Shown here piece by piece: positions 7,580 to 15,899 of a DNA stretch of 64,000 nucleotides. The stretch is taken from the NCBI RefSeq assembly GCF_002849695.1, contig NZ_CP018937.1:4526001-4590000 (forward strand). The letters run 5' to 3'. Both the position numbers and the translations under genes were made by a program. Each line of letters begins with the position of its first letter. Positions within the stretch are counted from its first letter, which is position 1. The notes beneath the pieces were generated by a model. The model was not told where the DNA came from, ran no database searches, and worked only from the letters and a program-made list of their open reading frames with translations. Origin of the DNA: Bacteroides fragilis (GTDB lineage Bacteria > Bacteroidota > Bacteroidia > Bacteroidales > Bacteroidaceae).

Positions 7580-8434
7580 ATGGGATATAGAGCCGCAGTC
7601 ATGCTTTGGGGCATTTGTTTGTTTATGGGATGTTCTGATTTTCGGGCTGAAAAAATTGTAAATGATTGGGTTGGTCGAGAAATTGTATTCCCTGATAATG
7701 AAGCTTTCTCTCATTTGGGAATGGGTTTAAATGATAGTGTAAATTATACGATATTAACGTATGTAGATTCTGCTGGATGCTTAAATTGTAAAATGAAATT
7801 GTCTGAATGGAAGTTATTTATGGCTTTAATAGATTCTTTAGGAGATTTTTCTGTTAGGTTTCTCTTTTATGCATATCCTTCTGATGTGGAAGAATTGCGT
7901 TCAATTTTGCAGAGGAATAAGTTTAATCAGTTTGTCTATATTGATGAGAACGACTCTCTTAATAAATTGAATCATTTTCCACATGAAATAATGCTTCAAA
8001 CATTTTTGTTAAATGAGAACAATAAAGTGTTGGCGATGGGGAATCCAGTTTATAGTTCTAAAATTTCAGAATTATATGTTAACATTATTTCAGGGAAAAA
8101 TGTAGAATGGGGAAAATTGCAAAAAAAAATGACGGAAGTCTCTGTTTCTAACTCCTTTATCGACATTGGAGAGTTTTCTTGGGAGAAGGCTCAGCATTGT
8201 ATTTTTACTTTATATAATACCGGTGAGAATATGCTTGTTATTGATGATGTGGTTACCTCTTGTGGGTGTACTTCCGTGGAGTATTCAAAAGAACCGGTTT
8301 CACCAGGGAAGTCTTTGGATATCATTGTAACTTATAAAGCGGATCATCCGGAGCACTTTAATAAAACTATTACGGTATACTGTAACTCTTCCGCGTCTCC
8401 ATTGCGATTAAAGATAATGGGGAATGCTAAATAG
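7580..8434 (+). CDS. Lipoprotein with thioredoxin-like region and DUF1573 domain
   Basis: 284 residues; paralogue of the protein at 752. Signal ends ICLFMGC. A CxxC motif (CLNC in YVDSAGCLNCKMKLSEW) marks the thioredoxin-like part, and the C-terminal DUF1573 domain contains SCGCTSVEYSKEPVSPGKS. The last 70 residues are nearly identical to the first copy, in contrast to a much more divergent N-terminal half, which points to gene conversion or strong constraint on the DUF1573 end. It is followed by a frameshifted NVEALA gene. The CxxC suggests thiol chemistry on the Cys-containing peptides encoded beside it; this is inference. Confidence 0.8.
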   Translation: MGYRAAVMLWGICLFMGCSDFRAEKIVNDWVGREIVFPDNEAFSHLGMGLNDSVNYTILTYVDSAGCLNCKMKLSEWKLFMALIDSLGDFSVRFLFYAYPSDVEELRSILQRNKFNQFVYIDENDSLNKLNHFPHEIMLQTFLLNENNKVLAMGNPVYSSKISELYVNIISGKNVEWGKLQKKMTEVSVSNSFIDIGEFSWEKAQHCIFTLYNTGENMLVIDDVVTSCGCTSVEYSKEPVSPGKSLDIIVTYKADHPEHFNKTITVYCNSSASPLRLKIMGNAK

Positions 8435-8487
8435 TTTGAAATGAAGAGTTAATTGAATATATTTGTTGAACTTTAAATTTGATTATT

Positions 8488-8740
8488 ATGAGGAAAAAAC
8501 TTGTTTTAAGTGTGATGGGTGTTCTATTGATTTTAGGTACTGTTACAAATGTAATGTTTACAAGAGCGGAGAAGTCTTCTGATAGAAGACTGGTTGGCTT
8601 CTATTGAAGCTTTAGAAGCTTTGGCTGAAGATGAAATAGGGGGCAGTCCGGGTGGATGTGGAACTGCGGTTTATTTTTATGATTGTTATGGAGCACAAAT
8701 TGCAGAAAATGATTTTACGAGATCAATACCTTGTCAATAA
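8488..8740 (+). pseudogene. Frameshifted NVEALA-like peptide gene
   Basis: From ATG 8488 the frame reads a good leader, MRKKLVLSVMGVLLILGTV, then stops early at a TGA (about 8605-8607). In the +1 frame the missing second half appears: WLASIEALEALAEDE with the NVEALA-like motif and a tail with three Cys ending at TAA 8738-8740. The total of 253 nt is one more than a multiple of three, so one inserted base between about 8575 and 8595 explains it. Too short to stand out as an ORF. Either a real pseudogene or a sequencing error; its 3' end overlaps the next gene's start by 32 bp. Confidence 0.7.
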
Positions 8741-9983
8741 AAAGATTGCTTGGTACCGTATAGTATCGGTTTTATTGTTTCTTAGTGCTTTTTCTTCTTG
8801 TTCTTTGGGGGAGAAACAGAATGCTTCTTCAAAGAACGAAATATATATAGCTGATCTGGATAGTGCCATTCAGAAAGATTGGTATTTGTATTCTGATGTG
8901 TTTAAATCTGTAAGAGTGATTCCTTTGGCAATGGATAAATCTGTGTTGATGGGAGACGTTAATAAAATGCAGGTTTATAAAGGTCATTATATTGTACTTG
9001 ATGAAGAGATAGCATGCGGAGTATATCTTTTCGATTCTAAAGGGCGGTTTATCCGTAAGATAGGTGATGTGGGCAGTGGACCGGGAGAATATTCTAAGCC
9101 GGCAGATTTTACGATTGATACAAAAAAAGGGGAAATATATATATTCGATTATAATCAAAAAAAGATATTTAAGTATGATATTGCTTCGGGAAAGTATTTA
9201 GGAGTTTGCAATGTTGAACATCGATTGAATCGGATGTTTTTCTCAAAGGGGTACTTGTACGCAAATATTGATTATCAATTGGAAGATGAACCTGGACAAG
9301 AGCATTACCTATTACAAAGAATCGACTTTGATAATGAAGGTAATGTAGAAATGTTTTTTAAAGTAGCTGATTACAAAAAGGGTTGGGACGGGATAGCTCT
9401 TCAAGGGAATATGTTTTTTAATTTAGGAACTGAGTCTGCTCTTTTTGTTCAGGACTTTATGGATACGATTATCTATGTGAATGGGGATCAGGTTATTCCT
9501 TATATGGTAGTGAAGAGTCAGGATTGGGTGTGTAAAACAGATTTAGAAATACTTGGGACTACTGATAATCCTTCGACCAAAGGATTGGCTATGATGAAGC
9601 TGATTCAGCATTTAGGGGCACAAAGAAGGGCCTATAATCTATCTGATGTGTTTGTGAACGACTCTGTTATTGGGTTTTCGTATATGCAAGGAATGATGGG
9701 GACGGATGCGTTGTATGATAAGAGTACGGGTGAAACTATGGTGTTTGATCGCTCTAAAGATGATGTGTTGTTCGGAGAGCAACCATCACACAGGCAGATA
9801 CCTACTTTTTTGTATGCGAGTGATAGAGGTGTTTTCTATTCTCTTAAACCCTGTCATTTGCCTGAGATGAAGTATTTTATCTCTCAAGGCCTTGTGAAGG
9901 ATGAAGTGATTGGGAAAAATGATTTGGATTCTTTGGATGGTGATGCAAATCCGGTGTTATTGTATTATGAATATAAAGATTAA
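8709..9983 (+). CDS. Six-bladed beta-propeller lipoprotein
   Basis: 424 residues if started at ATG 8709 (M-I-L-R-D-Q), which gives a signal peptide ending FLSAFSSC; upstream in-frame codons overlap the NVEALA gene and are less likely. Blades are easy to see: VYLFDSKGRFIRKIGDVGSG followed by PGEYSKPADFTI is the classic six-bladed propeller (DUF5128/NHL-like) repeat found in many Bacteroides lipoproteins. It differs from the BF3164-like group in this island and resembles the truncated protein at the window start. Probably an envelope carbohydrate- or peptide-binding protein; no ligand can be named. Confidence 0.75.
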   Translation: MILRDQYLVNKKIAWYRIVSVLLFLSAFSSCSLGEKQNASSKNEIYIADLDSAIQKDWYLYSDVFKSVRVIPLAMDKSVLMGDVNKMQVYKGHYIVLDEEIACGVYLFDSKGRFIRKIGDVGSGPGEYSKPADFTIDTKKGEIYIFDYNQKKIFKYDIASGKYLGVCNVEHRLNRMFFSKGYLYANIDYQLEDEPGQEHYLLQRIDFDNEGNVEMFFKVADYKKGWDGIALQGNMFFNLGTESALFVQDFMDTIIYVNGDQVIPYMVVKSQDWVCKTDLEILGTTDNPSTKGLAMMKLIQHLGAQRRAYNLSDVFVNDSVIGFSYMQGMMGTDALYDKSTGETMVFDRSKDDVLFGEQPSHRQIPTFLYASDRGVFYSLKPCHLPEMKYFISQGLVKDEVIGKNDLDSLDGDANPVLLYYEYKD

Positions 9984-10050
9984 GATAGTATTAATAGGAC
10001 TGGCTGTCAGTAACTTTTTTCTTATATGGATTGTTGTAGCGATACTTTGA
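9967..10050 (+). CDS. Small hydrophobic membrane peptide, 27 residues
   Basis: ATG 9967 to TGA 10050 reads MNIKIKIVLIGLAVSNFFLI then WIVVAIL, a positively charged start and a single membrane helix. It overlaps the end of the propeller gene by 17 bp and lies 97 bp before the transglutaminase gene. The following bases stay open in another frame to 10150 (ILFSFYPLKDHLELT), so the stretch could also be debris of a larger gene such as a DUF1573 protein. I do not recognise it. Low-to-moderate confidence that it is translated. Confidence 0.35.
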   Translation: MNIKIKIVLIGLAVSNFFLIWIVVAIL

Positions 10051-10147
10051 AAAAAGGTACAATTAGTATATTGTTTTCTTTTTATCCTCTTAAGGACCAC
10101 CTTGAGTTGACACAATGCTATTTAGAGTTTATTGCTAAAAAAATAGA

Positions 10148-12130
10148 ATGAAAAGGAGTGGAATATTTATAGCGATCGGTTTGTTTTGCCTTGTTTCCTC
10201 ATGTGGGGATCGGGACAGGCAAGTGGAGGAGGCCTTATCCCTTTCGGGCAATAATCGTAATGAACTTGAAGCGGTGCTGAAGCATTATGAAGGAGATGGC
10301 CGGAAGCTGGAGGCGGCACGCTTCTTGATTGGCAATATGCCCGGAAGTTATGGAGCTAATCCGATAGTAGAGCAGGATTGTTCTGCTTTTTATGAGGCTT
10401 ATGATTCATTGGGACAAAAGTATGGCTATCGGGTAGGAACGGAATGGGGGAAACAGGTAGATAGTCTTTGGAAAGATTTTAGTAATCGACATCGGGTGAG
10501 GCAGGAACTTAACTATGATATTACCCGCATGAAGGCGGAAGATTTAATCCGGGAAATTGATCTGGCATTTCGGGCATGGGTGGAGAATGTGCATTCAAGA
10601 AACTGTTCGTTTGAAGACTTTTGTGAGTATATACTGCCTTATAGGCGACAGAATGGCTTATCGATTGACAATGCACGCCGGGAGTTCAACAAACGGCATC
10701 AGGGAAAGTATTTTGTGAAAGAGGGAAAGGATTGGCAACAAGAGATCGATTCGTTGTTATACGAATATAAGTATCTGACTCATTCCGGTTTTTGGGGGAC
10801 GAAGATTCCGATATGGAATGCGGCGACTTTTGAGAAGATGCGTCATGGGTTATGTGCACAGCGCTGTTGGTATAACTCTTTGTTATTATCATCGTTGGGG
10901 ATTCCGGTTGCCATTGACTTTGTCCCGGCATGGGGAAACCGAAATAATTCGCATACCTGGAATGTGGTGCTAATAGACGGGAAATCGCATGCTTTTGAGG
11001 CGTTTTGGGATAATGATCGCTGGAAATATAAGCGGATTTATAATAACCGGGATGATGATGAGCTTTGGGGAAGATTCCGCCTTCCGAAGGTATACAGATA
11101 TACCTACTCAAATCATATTGAAGGACCGTTGGCAGATGTAGAGGTGGATAAAGCTAATATTCCGGAGCTATTTCGTAGTGTGAAAAAGGTGGATGTTTCT
11201 TCGGAGTATTTTGAAACGGCCGACGTAACGGTGGAGTTGACAGGTGAGGCGCCTCAAGGGGTGAAATATGCGTATTTGGCTGTGTTCGGATATCAGGACT
11301 GGCACCCTGTGCAGTGGGCAAAGATAGAAAACGGGAGGGCTGTCTTTCGGGAAATGGGTAAGGACATGGTTTATTTACCCGTTTATTACAAGCGGGGGGG
11401 ATTATTGCCCGCAGCAGAACCTTTCAGATTGCGGAATGACGGAACGATGGAGAAGCTGAGCGGAAATGAAGAAACAGAGGAGGTTGCCGTGAGGATGGTG
11501 ACGGGAGCGCCGGCTTATGATCAGAATAGGGAATATCTGGGGTGTATGAAAGGAAGCCGGATAGTAGGATTACTTGATGGAAAATCAGAAGAAGAACTGT
11601 GCAGATGGACGGACTCGCTGGCTCTGCAGCCGGTTGTACGAAAGGTGTCCGCACGATTACCTTACCGCTTTGTGAGGTTATTATTACCGTCGGATAGCAT
11701 TGCTTTGGGGGAGCTTTCTTTTTATACGGAAGAAGGACGGATCGGGAATGTGAGGATAATTACTCCGATGAGGGCTACCGGAAGGAATGAAGTGCCCGGG
11801 ATGATAACCGATGGTTTGGGGGCGACGGGCTATCGAGGCAGGGTGGCAGAAAGGCTGGTAGATATAGATCTGGGAAAAGAGTATATGGTCAGTCATATTG
11901 GAATGACTTCTTACCTGAAAACACAATTGTTCTGTCCGGATGAATTTGAGTTAAGATATTGGAACAATGGTTGGAAGACTGTGGAGCGTAAGCAAGCCGA
12001 TAACAAAGGGTATCTTGTATTTGAGAAAGTACCCCGGGGAGCATTGCTGATGTTGAAGAACTGCCGCTGGAAAGGAAAGACGGCGGAGCGTATATTTACT
12101 TATGAAAAAGGAGATGTGAAGTGGGAATGA
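10148..12130 (+). CDS. Transglutaminase-like lipoprotein
   Basis: 660 residues. Lipoprotein signal MKRSGIFIAIGLFCLVSSC, Cys19. A central transglutaminase-core (papain-like) domain is marked by HGLCAQRCWYNSLLLSSLGI with the likely catalytic Cys, then NNSHTWNVVLIDGK with the catalytic His, and the Asp-containing AFEAFWDND. The C-terminal 130 residues are beta-rich and resemble an F5/8-type binding domain. Such proteins in Bacteroides are probably periplasmic or surface peptidases or cross-linking enzymes acting on peptides. Position at the end of the NVEALA island, with a decayed second copy at 4139, indicates it belongs to the duplicated unit. Base composition is more GC-rich than the island genes before it. 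Confidence 0.8.
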   Translation: MKRSGIFIAIGLFCLVSSCGDRDRQVEEALSLSGNNRNELEAVLKHYEGDGRKLEAARFLIGNMPGSYGANPIVEQDCSAFYEAYDSLGQKYGYRVGTEWGKQVDSLWKDFSNRHRVRQELNYDITRMKAEDLIREIDLAFRAWVENVHSRNCSFEDFCEYILPYRRQNGLSIDNARREFNKRHQGKYFVKEGKDWQQEIDSLLYEYKYLTHSGFWGTKIPIWNAATFEKMRHGLCAQRCWYNSLLLSSLGIPVAIDFVPAWGNRNNSHTWNVVLIDGKSHAFEAFWDNDRWKYKRIYNNRDDDELWGRFRLPKVYRYTYSNHIEGPLADVEVDKANIPELFRSVKKVDVSSEYFETADVTVELTGEAPQGVKYAYLAVFGYQDWHPVQWAKIENGRAVFREMGKDMVYLPVYYKRGGLLPAAEPFRLRNDGTMEKLSGNEETEEVAVRMVTGAPAYDQNREYLGCMKGSRIVGLLDGKSEEELCRWTDSLALQPVVRKVSARLPYRFVRLLLPSDSIALGELSFYTEEGRIGNVRIITPMRATGRNEVPGMITDGLGATGYRGRVAERLVDIDLGKEYMVSHIGMTSYLKTQLFCPDEFELRYWNNGWKTVERKQADNKGYLVFEKVPRGALLMLKNCRWKGKTAERIFTYEKGDVKWE

Positions 12131-12264
12131 TTGCTATGAACGAACAGTTGCCTTGCCATTATTGTTAAACCTCCTTAAGGAAATGCCTATCCGTCACTTT
12201 TTATTTGTTATTTTGCACCAAATTCGGGTGGAGTGTGTCCTGACGTTTCGGGGTACGCTTAAAT

Positions 12265-13179
12265 ATGCAGATAAAACCAATGAATAAACTCACTATAAAT
12301 GCCTGTCCGCTATGTGGGAGCACACATTTGAAATGTGCTATGACCTGTACTGATTTTTATGCCTCCGGTGAACAGTTTGACTTGTACACCTGCGAAGATT
12401 GCGGATTTACTTTTACACAAGGAGTCCCGGTAGAGGCGGAGATAGGCAGATATTACGAAACACCTGATTATATTTCCCATTCGGACACGAAGAAAGGTGC
12501 CATGAATGCCATTTACCATCATGTACGTCAGTATATGCTTGGTCGTAAGGCACGTTTGGTCATGAAAGAGTCGCATCGTAAAACCGGTAGAATATTGGAT
12601 ATTGGTACGGGAACAGGTTATTTTGCCCATACGATGCAGAATAGGGGATGGGAAGTGGAGGCCGTGGAAAAGAGTGTGCAGGCCCGTGGGTTTGCCCGCG
12701 AACATTTCGGATTGGATGTAAAGCCGGAGTCTGCATTGAAAGAGTTCGTTCCCGGTTCTTTTGATGTGATTACGCTGTGGCATGTTATGGAACATTTGGA
12801 GCATCTGGATGAAACGTGGGAGTTGTTGCGCGAATTATTGACCGAGAAAGGTGTCTTGATAGTGGCTGTGCCCAATTGTTCGTCATACGATGCAATAAAA
12901 TATGGGAAATATTGGGCTGCTTATGATGTCCCCCGTCATTTATGGCATTTTACGCCTGCCACGATTCAGCAGTTTGGGTCGAAACATGGATTTATCCTGG
13001 CAGCCCGTCATCCGATGCCATTCGATGCTTTTTATGTGTCGATGCTGACTGAGAAACATAAAGGGAGTGCTTACTCTTTTGCAAAAGGTATGTGGACCGG
13101 ATCGGCGGCTTGGTTGAGTGCCCAGGCCAAAAAGGAACGAAGCAGTTCAATGATTTATGTATTCAGAAAGAAACGCTGA
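12265..13179 (+). CDS. Class I SAM-dependent methyltransferase with N-terminal zinc ribbon
   Basis: 304 residues. The N-terminus has a Cys4 zinc-ribbon pattern (CPLCGSTHLKC and CEDCGF), then a Rossmann methyltransferase fold with motif I DIGTGTGYFA and the later WHVMEHL typical of the Methyltransf_23 group. The substrate cannot be read from sequence; relatives act on sugars, lipids or small molecules. ATG 12280 is an alternative start five residues later. The stop codon overlaps the ftsX start (TGATG), so the gene heads the conserved ftsX-uppP-truB-queA cluster. Confidence 0.8.
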   Translation: MQIKPMNKLTINACPLCGSTHLKCAMTCTDFYASGEQFDLYTCEDCGFTFTQGVPVEAEIGRYYETPDYISHSDTKKGAMNAIYHHVRQYMLGRKARLVMKESHRKTGRILDIGTGTGYFAHTMQNRGWEVEAVEKSVQARGFAREHFGLDVKPESALKEFVPGSFDVITLWHVMEHLEHLDETWELLRELLTEKGVLIVAVPNCSSYDAIKYGKYWAAYDVPRHLWHFTPATIQQFGSKHGFILAARHPMPFDAFYVSMLTEKHKGSAYSFAKGMWTGSAAWLSAQAKKERSSSMIYVFRKKR

Positions 13180-14060
13180 TGAAGAGTAAAAGCAGAAATA
13201 ACGCTGTGTCATATTTTGATATGCAGTTCATAACTTCCAGCATCAGTACCACGTTGGTATTGCTGTTACTGGGGCTTGTGGTGTTCTTCGTGTTGGCAGC
13301 CAATAACTTGTCTGTTTATGTACGCGAAAATATAAATTTCTCTGTATTGATCAGCGATGATATGAAAGAAACGGATATTCTGAAGCTTCAGAAACGGCTG
13401 AATAATGAACCTTTCGTGAAAGAGACGGAATATATTTCAAAGAAACAAGCATTGAAAGAGCAGACCGAGGCTATGGGCACCGATCCGCAAGAGTTTTTAG
13501 GGTATAATCCGTTTACAGCCTCAATAGAGATTAAATTGCATTCTGATTATGCGAACTCTGACAGTATCGCGAAAATTGAGAAATTGATTAAAAGGAATAC
13601 CAACATACAAGATGTGTTATATCAGAAAGATCTGATTGACGCGGTCAATGAAAACATACGTAACATCAGTTTGGTGCTGCTGGGATTGGCCATTATGCTG
13701 ACATTTATCTCTTTCGCGCTGATTAATAATACGATCCGACTGGCTATTTATTCAAAACGCTTCCTGATTCATACTATGAAACTGGTGGGAGCAAGCTGGG
13801 GATTTATCCGTCGGCCATTTTTGAAAAGAAATATATGGAGTGGGGTTTTAGCTGCTTTTATTGCAGATACAATCCTGATGGGAGCCGCTTATTGGCTTGT
13901 GTCGTACGAGCCGGAATTAATTCGGGTGATTACACCTGAAGTCATGTTGTTGGTATCGGGTGCAGTACTGGTATTCGGAGTGGTCATCACTTTCTTATGT
14001 GCTTATCTTTCTATTAATAAATATCTGAGAATGAAAGCAAGCACGCTGTACTACGTGTAG
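13179..14060 (+). CDS. ftsX: Cell division protein FtsX (ABC transporter-like permease)
   Basis: 293 residues from ATG 13179, which shares one base with the upstream stop. Four membrane helices: one near the N-terminus (TTLVLLLLGLVVFFVLAA), an extracytoplasmic domain with VLISDDMKETDILKLQKRL, then three C-terminal helices. FtsX works with the ATPase FtsE to control peptidoglycan hydrolases at the septum. FtsE is not adjacent, which is normal in Bacteroides. Neighbour order ftsX, DUF3098, uppP, truB, queA is typical for the phylum and supports the call. Confidence 0.9.
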   Translation: MKSKSRNNAVSYFDMQFITSSISTTLVLLLLGLVVFFVLAANNLSVYVRENINFSVLISDDMKETDILKLQKRLNNEPFVKETEYISKKQALKEQTEAMGTDPQEFLGYNPFTASIEIKLHSDYANSDSIAKIEKLIKRNTNIQDVLYQKDLIDAVNENIRNISLVLLGLAIMLTFISFALINNTIRLAIYSKRFLIHTMKLVGASWGFIRRPFLKRNIWSGVLAAFIADTILMGAAYWLVSYEPELIRVITPEVMLLVSGAVLVFGVVITFLCAYLSINKYLRMKASTLYYV

Positions 14061-14101
14061 TTCCGGATTTATAGATGTAAATAAATTAATTGTAAATAAC
14101 A

Positions 14102-14335
14102 ATGGGTGATAAACAGAAATTTGCCTTCGATAAAACGAACTTCATTTTGCTTGCCATCGGCATGGCAGTGGTTATCTTGGGTTTTATCCTGATGACAGGA
14201 CCTTCATCGTCGGAAGCGGTGTTTCAGGCGGATATTTTCAGTGTGAGAAGAATTAAAGTGGCTCCGGTGGTTTGCTTCCTGGGTTTTATCTTTATGATAT
14301 ATGGCGTAATGCGCAAACCTAAAACAAAAGAATAA
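14102..14335 (+). CDS. DUF3098 small membrane protein
   Basis: 77 residues with two membrane helices (FILLAIGMAVVILGFILM and VVCFLGFIFMIYGVM). Matches the DUF3098 family, which in Bacteroidetes sits between ftsX and uppP, as here. Function unknown; the position suggests a role in envelope or division. It lies 7 bp before uppP. Confidence 0.85.
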   Translation: MGDKQKFAFDKTNFILLAIGMAVVILGFILMTGPSSSEAVFQADIFSVRRIKVAPVVCFLGFIFMIYGVMRKPKTKE

Positions 14336-14342
14336 AAACAGG

Positions 14343-15143
14343 ATGGAATGGTTTGAAGCACTGATCCTTGGATTGATTCAGGGACTGACTGAATATTTAC
14401 CGGTGAGCAGTAGCGGGCATTTGGCTATTGGCTCGGCTTTGTTTGGTATAGAGGGAGAAGAGAATCTGGCATTTACCATTGTAGTACATGTTGCAACCGT
14501 GTTCAGTACATTGGTCATTCTCTGGAAAGAAATAGATTGGATATTCCGTGGCCTGTTTAAGTTTAAGATGAACAGCGAAACACGTTATGTGATCAATATT
14601 TTAATTTCGATGATTCCTATTGGTATCGTCGGTGTGTTTTTCAAGGATGAAGTTGAGGCTGTTTTCGGTTCGGGATTGCTGATTGTTGGCTGCATGCTGT
14701 TGCTTACGGCTGCTTTGCTGTCGTTCTCTTATTATGCAAAACCACGTCAGAAAGAGAACATCTCGATGAAAGACGCGTTTATCATTGGGCTGGCGCAGGC
14801 TTGTGCCGTATTGCCGGGACTGTCTCGTTCGGGCAGTACAATTGCTACAGGTTTATTATTAGGTGATAATAAAGCAAAACTGGCGCAATTCTCCTTCCTT
14901 ATGGTGATACCGCCTATATTGGGAGAAGCTTTGCTGGATGCTATGAAGATGATAAAAGGTGAGGCTATTGCGGGAGATATTCCGGCTTTGTCACTGATAG
15001 TGGGTTTTATTGCCGCTTTTGTCTCAGGGTGCCTGGCTTGCAAGTGGATGATTAATATCGTCAAAAAAGGAAAGCTGATTTATTTCGCTATTTATTGTGC
15101 AATAGCAGGAGTGGTCACCATCGTTGTTTCACAATTGCAATAA
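14343..15143 (+). CDS. uppP: Undecaprenyl-diphosphatase UppP (BacA)
   Basis: 266 residues of integral membrane protein. Hallmarks: the N-terminal GLTEYLPVSSSGHLAI (Glu and Ser/His motif) and the second motif PGLSRSGSTIATGL with the catalytic Arg. It dephosphorylates undecaprenyl pyrophosphate to recycle the lipid carrier for peptidoglycan and capsule synthesis, and confers bacitracin tolerance. Length is normal. Only 7 bp separate it from truB, so co-transcription is likely. Confidence 0.95.
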   Translation: MEWFEALILGLIQGLTEYLPVSSSGHLAIGSALFGIEGEENLAFTIVVHVATVFSTLVILWKEIDWIFRGLFKFKMNSETRYVINILISMIPIGIVGVFFKDEVEAVFGSGLLIVGCMLLLTAALLSFSYYAKPRQKENISMKDAFIIGLAQACAVLPGLSRSGSTIATGLLLGDNKAKLAQFSFLMVIPPILGEALLDAMKMIKGEAIAGDIPALSLIVGFIAAFVSGCLACKWMINIVKKGKLIYFAIYCAIAGVVTIVVSQLQ

Positions 15144-15150
15144 GTAACGG

Positions 15151-15852
15151 ATGAATTTTAAAGAAGGAGAAGTACTTTATTTTGATAAACCGTTGGGGTG
15201 GACGTCTTTTAAGGTCGTAGGGCATGCCCGGTACCATATTTGCCGACGGATGAAAGTGAAGAAATTGAAGGTGGGGCATGCAGGTACACTCGATCCGCTG
15301 GCAACAGGGGTAATGATTGTTTGTACAGGTAAAGCTACCAAGAGAATAGAGGAATTTCAGTATCATACAAAGGAATATATTGCTACCATTCAGTTGGGTG
15401 CCACTACTCCATCGTACGATCTGGAACATGAGATTGATGCTACCTATCCTACGGAGCATATCACCCGGGAGTTGGTGGAAGAGACGTTGAAAACATTTGT
15501 TGGTGAAATACAGCAAGTGCCTCCGGCATTCTCGGCTTGCAAAGTAGATGGTGCGCGTGCTTATGATTTGGCCCGTAAAGGTCAGGAAGTGGAGTTGAAG
15601 CCCAAATTGCTGGTGATTGACGAGATAGAACTGCTGGAATGTAACTTACCGGAAATTAAGATCAGGGTGGTATGCAGCAAGGGAACTTATATCCGTGCAT
15701 TGGCACGCGACATTGGGGAAGCCTTGCAAAGCGGTGCACATCTGACCGGATTGATACGTACCCGTGTGGGGGAGATAAAGTTGGAGCAATGCCTGGATCC
15801 TGCAAAATTTGCAGAATGGATAGATCAGCAGGAAGTTGAGATATCTGATTGA
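15151..15852 (+). CDS. truB: tRNA pseudouridine(55) synthase TruB
   Basis: 233 residues. The catalytic motif GHAGTLDPLATGVMIV contains the active-site Asp. CSKGTYIRALARDIGEAL is the second conserved block. It isomerises U55 in the T-loop of tRNAs. The protein is shorter than E. coli TruB because it lacks the C-terminal PUA-like extension, which is usual in Bacteroidetes. Confidence 0.95.
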   Translation: MNFKEGEVLYFDKPLGWTSFKVVGHARYHICRRMKVKKLKVGHAGTLDPLATGVMIVCTGKATKRIEEFQYHTKEYIATIQLGATTPSYDLEHEIDATYPTEHITRELVEETLKTFVGEIQQVPPAFSACKVDGARAYDLARKGQEVELKPKLLVIDEIELLECNLPEIKIRVVCSKGTYIRALARDIGEALQSGAHLTGLIRTRVGEIKLEQCLDPAKFAEWIDQQEVEISD

Positions 15853-15899
15853 AATAGAAAAGTAAGAAATAAAATAATTAATAAACGCACATTATTATC

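Noticed and set aside
10051..10150. Open frame continuing toward the transglutaminase start as a separate gene
   Set aside because: About 33 residues with no start other than TTG and only a vague likeness to the DUF1573 protein N-terminal half; insufficient to call.
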